From assembly GCA_025454125.1 (NCBI GenBank), contig JALOPA010000038.1, forward strand, positions 1 to 9,566: DNA of 9,566 bases, read 5' to 3'. Source of the DNA: Thermodesulfobacteriota bacterium (GTDB lineage: Bacteria > Desulfobacterota > DSM-4660 > Desulfatiglandales > HGW-15). Of this stretch, positions 5,541-9,566 are shown piece by piece (position 1 is the first letter of the stretch; each line of letters begins with the position of its first letter). Made by a program: the position numbers and the translations under genes. The notes under the pieces were generated by a model that made no database searches, was not told where the DNA came from, and was given only the letters and a program-made list of their open reading frames with translations.

Positions 5541-7565
5541 ATGTCGCAAAAGAAATTCCTGGATGAAGCCGGGGAGATCAACCGGCTGAAACTCATTGCC
5601 GCTAGGATTCGAAAGAATGCCCTCGAAAACATCACCAAGACAAAAGCAGGGCATCCGGGTGGTTCTCTCTCCGTAGCCGACATCCTCACCGCTCTTTATT
5701 TCGGACGCACCTGTGACCCTGAATCGGGGTTGTGGGAAAACATCCTGCGCTACGACCCGGCCGATCCCCTTTGGCCGAACCGCGACCGCCTGGTTCTGAG
5801 CAAAGGACATGCTGCTCCGGCGCTTTATGCGGCGCTTGCCCAGGCCGGGTTTTTCAGCGAAGACCTTCTCAAAATCTACCGCAAGATAGACTCGCCTCTG
5901 GAGGGCCATCCTGCCATGTACAGAGTCCGCGAAGAGGATGGACGACGGGTCGAGCACGGCACCAAAGGGGTGGATTTCAGCACGGGCTCTCTGGGCCACG
6001 GCCTGTCCGCCGGAGCAGGCATGGCTTTGCATGCAGAAGTTTACGGGTATGATTACCACGTGTATGTCATTCTGGGTGACGGGGACATGCAGGAAGGCAT
6101 GACCTGGGAAGCTTGCCTGACCATCCCGAACAAAGGATTGAACAAGGTCTGCGGGATCGTGGACTGCAACCGTTTGCAGGTGGACGGAAGAACCGATGAC
6201 ATCAACCGGCTGGATCCTCTGGCACGGAAACTGGAAGCGTTTAACTGGGAAGTGAAGGAGATTGACGGCCATGACTTCTGCGCGTTGCTCGATGTGCTGG
6301 ACGAGTTCAAGAGAAGTCGAAGCGAGAAAGCGCAGCCGCTGATGATCCTCGCCAACACGATCAAAGGCAAAGGCGCCTCGGAAATCGAAGATGTCTGTAA
6401 ATACCATGCGGTCCCGTTGAACGACGAAGAGTACGGGCGGGCTGAGACAGAATGTTTGGCTTTGATCGACAACCTGGAAAAGAAGGTTTCCGCGCAAGCC
6501 CAGGGGGGAGTCAAAGTAAAGCCGGTGGTCAAACGATCTGCTCGGGCGAAAGAGCAGAATCTTGGTGAGATCATCAGCCGGAATCCTTGCCAGTCGTACC
6601 GTGAGCCCACAGCGACAAGAATGGGATATGGGAATGCCCTTGTCCGGCTCGGGGAGTACGAGAAGATTTTTGTGCTGAACGCCGATCTCATGGGCGCTTG
6701 CGGGGCTACGGCATTTTGTGAGAAGTATCCTGAAAACGCAGAGGAGCCGCTCAGAAGGCGTTCCATGAACGTGGGGGTGCAGGAAGCCAACATGATGACC
6801 ATGGGCGCTGCCATGGCCGCTTGCGGCAAGATCCCCGTGGTGAACAGCTTTGGGGTCTTTTCAACGGGCCGGGCCTGGGAAATGGTTCGGCAGGACATAG
6901 CCTATCCCAGTCTCAACGTCAAGATCATCGGCAGTCACACGGGAATCGCGTTGGGGGAATACGGGGTGAGTCATCAGGCCATTGCGGATGTGGGAGCCAT
7001 GCGCATTCTCCCGGGCATCGTCATTGTCGAGCCGTCGGATGCCATTCAGGCCGATTTGCTTTTTGAAAAGGTGCTCCAGTATGACGGTCCGGTGTATTTC
7101 CGGGTAGGCCGGAATCCAACGCCCCTTGTCTACGTTGAGGACAATGCCTTCAGGGTGAGCCCGATGAAGGAGTTTGAAATCGGGAAGGGATACAGGATCA
7201 AGGAGGGAAAAGACATCACCCTCATCTGTTCGGGACCGATTCTGATCGAAGCGCTGAAGCTGGCGAGCCTGGTAAAAGAGAGTGTCGCAGTGATCGATAT
7301 GCCTACGATCAGGCCTGTGGACGAGGGATTGGTTGAAGAAGCAGCCAGGCAAACAGGAAGGATCTGCACGATCCAGGACCATTATGAAAACGGAGGCCTG
7401 AGGGACGAAGTGATGACTGTGATCACATCTCGAAGGATCCCTGTGCAGTTGGATCATGTTGCTTTGTCCGGATTTGCAAAATCAGGGAGCCCCGCAGACC
7501 TCTATGACCGGTTCGGTCTTTCCGCGAGAAGGATTATAGAAAAGCTGGAGCTTACAATAAAGTAA
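5541..7565 (+). CDS. Transketolase, fused N- and C-terminal halves
   Basis: This is a 674-residue thiamine-diphosphate enzyme that moves two-carbon ketol units. Start ATG 5541 is preceded by GAGG (5531-5534), which overlaps the stop of the hydrolase gene and suggests translational coupling. An upstream in-frame TTG inside the hydrolase gene is less likely. The N-terminal half has GHPGG (His38), SKGHA (His90) and the ThDP/Mg motif from GDGDMQEG (179-186) to Asn210. A polar linker (about 317-350) joins it to the pyrimidine half, with ATR (Arg360), catalytic Glu415 (VQEANM), His466 and His478. Two substrate-side positions differ from E. coli TktA: Ser385 corresponds to Ala386 and Asp469 to Tyr474 (GEYG for GEDG). 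Overall style is close to the split transketolases of sugar-acid operons, but here it is one chain. The context argues for a pathway-specific enzyme instead of the housekeeping pentose-phosphate one. Confidence 0.92.
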   Translation: MSQKKFLDEAGEINRLKLIAARIRKNALENITKTKAGHPGGSLSVADILTALYFGRTCDPESGLWENILRYDPADPLWPNRDRLVLSKGHAAPALYAALAQAGFFSEDLLKIYRKIDSPLEGHPAMYRVREEDGRRVEHGTKGVDFSTGSLGHGLSAGAGMALHAEVYGYDYHVYVILGDGDMQEGMTWEACLTIPNKGLNKVCGIVDCNRLQVDGRTDDINRLDPLARKLEAFNWEVKEIDGHDFCALLDVLDEFKRSRSEKAQPLMILANTIKGKGASEIEDVCKYHAVPLNDEEYGRAETECLALIDNLEKKVSAQAQGGVKVKPVVKRSARAKEQNLGEIISRNPCQSYREPTATRMGYGNALVRLGEYEKIFVLNADLMGACGATAFCEKYPENAEEPLRRRSMNVGVQEANMMTMGAAMAACGKIPVVNSFGVFSTGRAWEMVRQDIAYPSLNVKIIGSHTGIALGEYGVSHQAIADVGAMRILPGIVIVEPSDAIQADLLFEKVLQYDGPVYFRVGRNPTPLVYVEDNAFRVSPMKEFEIGKGYRIKEGKDITLICSGPILIEALKLASLVKESVAVIDMPTIRPVDEGLVEEAARQTGRICTIQDHYENGGLRDEVMTVITSRRIPVQLDHVALSGFAKSGSPADLYDRFGLSARRIIEKLELTIK

Positions 7566-7633
7566 CGAGTGACGAGAAACGAGAGAAGACAAATCGGCTT
7601 CACGGGTGACTTGTCACTCGTCACCTGTCACAC
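7565..7633. repeat. Intergenic inverted and short tandem repeats
   Basis: ACGAGTGAC (7565-7573) and GTCACTCGT (7613-7621) form a perfect 9-bp inverted repeat with 39 bases between. The right arm opens three near-copies of a 7-bp unit, GTCACTC-GTCACCT-GTCACAC (7613-7633). The repeats fill most of the 88 bp between the transketolase and reductase genes. No T-run follows, so this is not a clear terminator. It may attenuate or stabilise the operon transcript. Confidence 0.5.
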
Positions 7634-7653
7634 TCTTTGAAAGGAGTTCTGCA

Positions 7654-8544
7654 ATGAGTATGAAAGTAGCTTTTGTAGGACTGGGAACCATGGGACAGCC
7701 CATGGCGAAGAATGTCGCCAAGAAAGGGTATGCCCTGTCCGTCTTTAACCGCACACCGGAAAAGGCCTCGTCACTCAAGGAGGCAGGAGCTGTGCTGGCC
7801 GCAAGTCCCAGAGACGCGGCAAAGGGTGCGGATGTGGTCATTCTCATGCTCACGGGTCCGGAGGCCGTGGACCAGGTGCTCGATGGCCCCCAGGGAGTGC
7901 TGGCAGGGCTGGATGCGGGAAAAATCATCGTCAACATGAGCACGGTTCCTCCGTCTTATTCCAGACACGTGTTTGAGAGACTGAAAACTCGCTCCATTGC
8001 CGCCATTGATGCTCCGGTCTACGGTTCGAAGAAGCCCGCAGAGGAAGGAGCCCTTGTCATCCTGGCCGGAGGACCCCAGGCAAAGGTGAAGGAGATGGAA
8101 CCGCTGCTCCTCAGCATGGGTAAAAAAGTGGTCTATTGCGGGGAAGCAGGGCAGGGGTCGAGTATGAAAATGGTCGTCAATCTCCTGTTGAGTATCATGG
8201 CGACCGGACTGGGCGAGGCGGTCAATCTAGGGCAAAAATGCGGCCTTTCCACGGAGACTATGCTGGAGACGATCCTCTCAGGGCCCACGCAGTGCCCTCT
8301 CTTTGAATTCAAGAAGCCCATGCTCATCAGCGACAATTACGGGGCCCAGTTCGCCCTCAAGAACATGACCAAGGATCTGCGATTTATCCTCCAGACGGCG
8401 GATGAGACAGGAGCCGCTGTTCCGGCCGGGCATGTGGTGTTCCAGCTCTACAGGGCAGCCATGGGGCGCGGCCTTTCGGAAAAGGATTACGCTGCGGTCA
8501 AGAAAGTGATCGAGGCCATGAGCGACCCTAACTCTGCTTCCTAA
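7654..8544 (+). CDS. NAD(P)-dependent beta-hydroxyacid dehydrogenase (semialdehyde reductase type)
   Basis: This is a 296-residue member of the 3-hydroxyisobutyrate dehydrogenase superfamily. Start ATG 7654 has AAGGAG (7641-7646) seven bases ahead. Residues 9-14 (GLGTMG) are the dinucleotide loop, and NRT at 32-34 after the second strand is typical of NADP(H)-preferring members. Substrate-site segments are NMSTVPP (94-100) and DAPVYGSKKPAEEG (119-132). The catalytic lysine is Lys172 in GSSMKMVVN. The GSKKPAEEG form resembles the glyoxylate/succinic-semialdehyde reductase branch (GLYR1, Geobacter GHB dehydrogenase) more than true 3-hydroxyisobutyrate dehydrogenase. In those enzymes a short aldehyde acid is reduced to a hydroxy acid. 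It is the last gene of the plus-strand operon, 88 bases after the transketolase, and could reduce the aldehyde acid that enzyme releases. The exact substrate is unknown. Confidence 0.88.
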   Translation: MSMKVAFVGLGTMGQPMAKNVAKKGYALSVFNRTPEKASSLKEAGAVLAASPRDAAKGADVVILMLTGPEAVDQVLDGPQGVLAGLDAGKIIVNMSTVPPSYSRHVFERLKTRSIAAIDAPVYGSKKPAEEGALVILAGGPQAKVKEMEPLLLSMGKKVVYCGEAGQGSSMKMVVNLLLSIMATGLGEAVNLGQKCGLSTETMLETILSGPTQCPLFEFKKPMLISDNYGAQFALKNMTKDLRFILQTADETGAAVPAGHVVFQLYRAAMGRGLSEKDYAAVKKVIEAMSDPNSAS

Positions 8545-8559
8545 GATTCTTGAACTCAG

Positions 8560-8581
8560 ATGAGCATCGCTCGGTGCTCAT
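8560..8581 (+). terminator. Hairpin after the operon, possible weak terminator
   Basis: ATGAGCA (8560-8566) pairs perfectly with TGCTCAT (8575-8581) around an 8-base loop, 15 bases after the reductase stop. There is no run of T after it, so intrinsic termination is doubtful. It may protect the 3' end of the message. Confidence 0.3.
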
Positions 8582-8603
8582 AGGCTTAAACGGGAGAACA
8601 GGA

Positions 8604-8690
8604 ATGGCAGCTAAGCTCAAACAAAAGAGTGAAAAGGTGAGCTTCAAGGTCAGGGGAGCGGCCAAGCTGTCAGCTTGGGGCGCTCCGTGA
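8604..8690 (+). other. Doubtful 28-codon ORF
   Basis: ATG 8604 is preceded by GGGAG at 8592-8596 with 7-base spacing and opens 28 codons ending at TGA 8688-8690. The first half is very basic (MAAKLKQKSEKVSFKVRG). The second half is simply the translation of a large hairpin, which argues against a real gene. It could be the start of a gene truncated by the neighbouring insertion sequence, or chance. I recognise no family. Confidence 0.2.
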
Positions 8691-8692
8691 CC
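8648..8692. repeat. Long imperfect palindrome
   Basis: Nested arms pair in order: GGTCA with TGACC, GGAGCG with CGCTCC, and CCAAGCT with AGCTTGG around a GTC loop. This gives 18 base pairs with only small internal loops over 45 bases. It lies between the operon and the transposase and has no T-run. It could be an insertion-sequence border structure, a dispersed repeat or an RNA-stabilising hairpin. Confidence 0.6.
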
Positions 8693-8724
8693 GGCAATTG
8701 GGCTGAAATTTCTTGCCCGTAGGC

Positions 8725-8765
8725 AAAAAATGGCAAAGCCTCTCCAGTCCTCCCCTCTGGAGGCT
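8725..8765 (-). terminator. Probable intrinsic terminator of the transposase gene
   Basis: On the minus strand, AGCCTC-CAG pairs with CTG-(GA)-GAGGCT (8765-8737, with a two-base bulge), and a TTGCCATTTTTT stretch follows (T-run at 8730-8725). The site lies about 50 bases after the transposase stop. The six-T run begins six bases past the stem, which is farther than ideal. Confidence 0.4.
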
Positions 8766-8812
8766 GTGAAGCGAGGGATCGACCAGCGATGCTGTGCAGA
8801 CTTGGCGCACCA

Positions 8813-9566
8813 TTATGATGAATCCAGCCTGATGATGGGCTCTTGAAGCTCGAAGCCGTGAAGGATAGCGCGATAGAGCATCTCCATGGATTCGAGCTTG
8901 AAGCAGTGAAAGAGAGCGCGCATCTGCTCCCAGAGAGCTTTCTTCGAGCCGGTTTTTTTGAGGACGGCCTGAAAAAGGGAGCAGCAGAGCTGCTGGGCTT
9001 GATCGACCAGGAACGCGAGCATCATGATCTTGACGAAGACCATGCTGAGGTATTGCTTTCCGAGGCCGTAATTGTGCTCGAAGTGGTAACCCTGGTTCTT
9101 CAGGGTGTTGAAGGTCTCATTTTCAATCTTCCACCGGGCGCGGCCCGCCCTCATGATGCGATAGACATTGGCCTTGGTGATGGCGATGTCGGTGACCCAG
9201 GTGAACCGGATCTTTTCATTGCCAGTCACCTGCCAGTATTCGAGGAGGTTGACCCGGACGTCCTTGTTGGACGCATTGATGGGGAGTCCGTTCACCCAGT
9301 GCAAGTAGTGAAAACGATCGCGGTGATGCGGATCTTCAAGGATCAACTCATCGCCGTCGCCCCTGCGGCGAGCTTGATCGAACTGAGTGAACAGATGAGC
9401 GTGGTCGCTCTCCTTGACACAGAAAATGAAATGGTAGCCCAGATCCTGTATGAAGCGGATATAGGGACCGTTGGGGCTGATGGCGTCATGGGTGACGACG
9501 ATCTCGAGATGGGGGTGCTCCGCCTGGAATTGCGTGAGAAACCGCCTGCTGGCGTTGAGCTCGTAG
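8813..9566 (-). CDS. DDE transposase (IS4-like), C-terminal 250 residues
   Basis: The frame is open from the right window edge (first complete codon at 9565-9563) to TAA at 8815-8813, so the N-terminus and the first catalytic Asp are missing. An internal TTG at 9346 is not the true start, because the homologous sequence continues upstream without a stop. Visible family features are VVTHDAISPNGPYI, where the Asp is the likely second catalytic acid, then VKESDHAHLF, and ARWKIENETFNTLK with the final catalytic Glu, followed by GYHFEHNYGLGKQYLS and a helical tail. This layout fits IS4-type cut-and-paste transposases (DDE_Tnp_1 fold). No frameshift or stop is seen in the visible part, so the copy may be intact. 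The exact IS group is not assigned. Confidence 0.87.
   Translation of the reverse strand, partial: YELNASRRFLTQFQAEHPHLEIVVTHDAISPNGPYIRFIQDLGYHFIFCVKESDHAHLFTQFDQARRRGDGDELILEDPHHRDRFHYLHWVNGLPINASNKDVRVNLLEYWQVTGNEKIRFTWVTDIAITKANVYRIMRAGRARWKIENETFNTLKNQGYHFEHNYGLGKQYLSMVFVKIMMLAFLVDQAQQLCCSLFQAVLKKTGSKKALWEQMRALFHCFKLESMEMLYRAILHGFELQEPIIRLDSS

Larger units (their letters stand above)
8700..9566 (-). mobile_element. Insertion sequence, left part, cut by window edge
   Basis: The transposase gene and its flank mark an insertion sequence whose other end lies beyond the window. The left boundary given is approximate: terminal inverted repeats cannot be matched with only one end visible, and no target duplication can be tested. 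It is inserted downstream of the catabolic operon and does not interrupt any recognisable gene. Confidence 0.5.

Noticed and set aside
5526..6497. Long minus-strand open frame opposite the transketolase
   Set aside because: It lies wholly antisense to a clear transketolase, shows no recognisable family motifs and has low-complexity shadow character.
7613..7633. Three 7-bp GTCAC units as a CRISPR or iteron array
   Set aside because: The units are too short, too few and imperfect, and there are no spacers or replication genes nearby.
8725..8730. A-run after TTGCC-CGTA-GGCAA as a plus-strand terminator
   Set aside because: A plus-strand terminator needs T after the stem, and here A follows.

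Overview
The window is a moderately GC-rich bacterial chromosome segment. Dispersed hairpin repeats of the ATTCCC-N8-GGGAAT type, the mix of gene families and the good Shine-Dalgarno sites suggest a Gram-negative anaerobe, perhaps a member of the Desulfobacterota (former Deltaproteobacteria). That placement is a guess from style and not a proven assignment.

Layout. Bases 3-248 are the 3' end of a threonylcarbamoyl-AMP synthase (TsaC/Sua5) gene. Bases 249-446 are intergenic and hold a compound repeat: a 69-bp inverted-repeat element bracketed by two 16-bp direct repeats, each of them palindromic. Bases 447-764 encode a small conserved protein of unknown function. Two minus-strand genes follow, read from right to left: a metallo-beta-lactamase-fold hydrolase (3035-2160) and an FGGY sugar kinase (2118-775). 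They diverge, across a 183-bp control region with two palindromes, from a plus-strand operon at 3219-8544. That operon encodes a zinc-dependent dehydrogenase (IolM-like), a creatininase-family hydrolase (IolN-like), a fused full-length transketolase and a beta-hydroxyacid dehydrogenase. The right end (8545-9566) holds a short doubtful ORF, strong hairpins and a minus-strand DDE transposase cut by the window edge.

How the genes may work together. An IolM-like dehydrogenase directly followed by an IolN-like ring-opening hydrolase is the signature of the Thermotoga-type inositol route (scyllo-inosose to 3-dehydro-scyllo-inosose to a 5-keto-hexonate). Here the next gene is a transketolase whose substrate pocket differs from the standard one, and after it comes a reductase of the semialdehyde/tartronate-semialdehyde type. 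A 5-keto-hexonate seen from its C6 end is a ketose, so a transketolase could remove two carbons and leave a four-carbon aldehyde acid for the reductase. This would be a transketolase branch of cyclitol or sugar-acid breakdown that I do not know as a described pathway. It is an inference from gene order and residues only. No transporter, dedicated regulator, IolG or IolO gene lies in the window.
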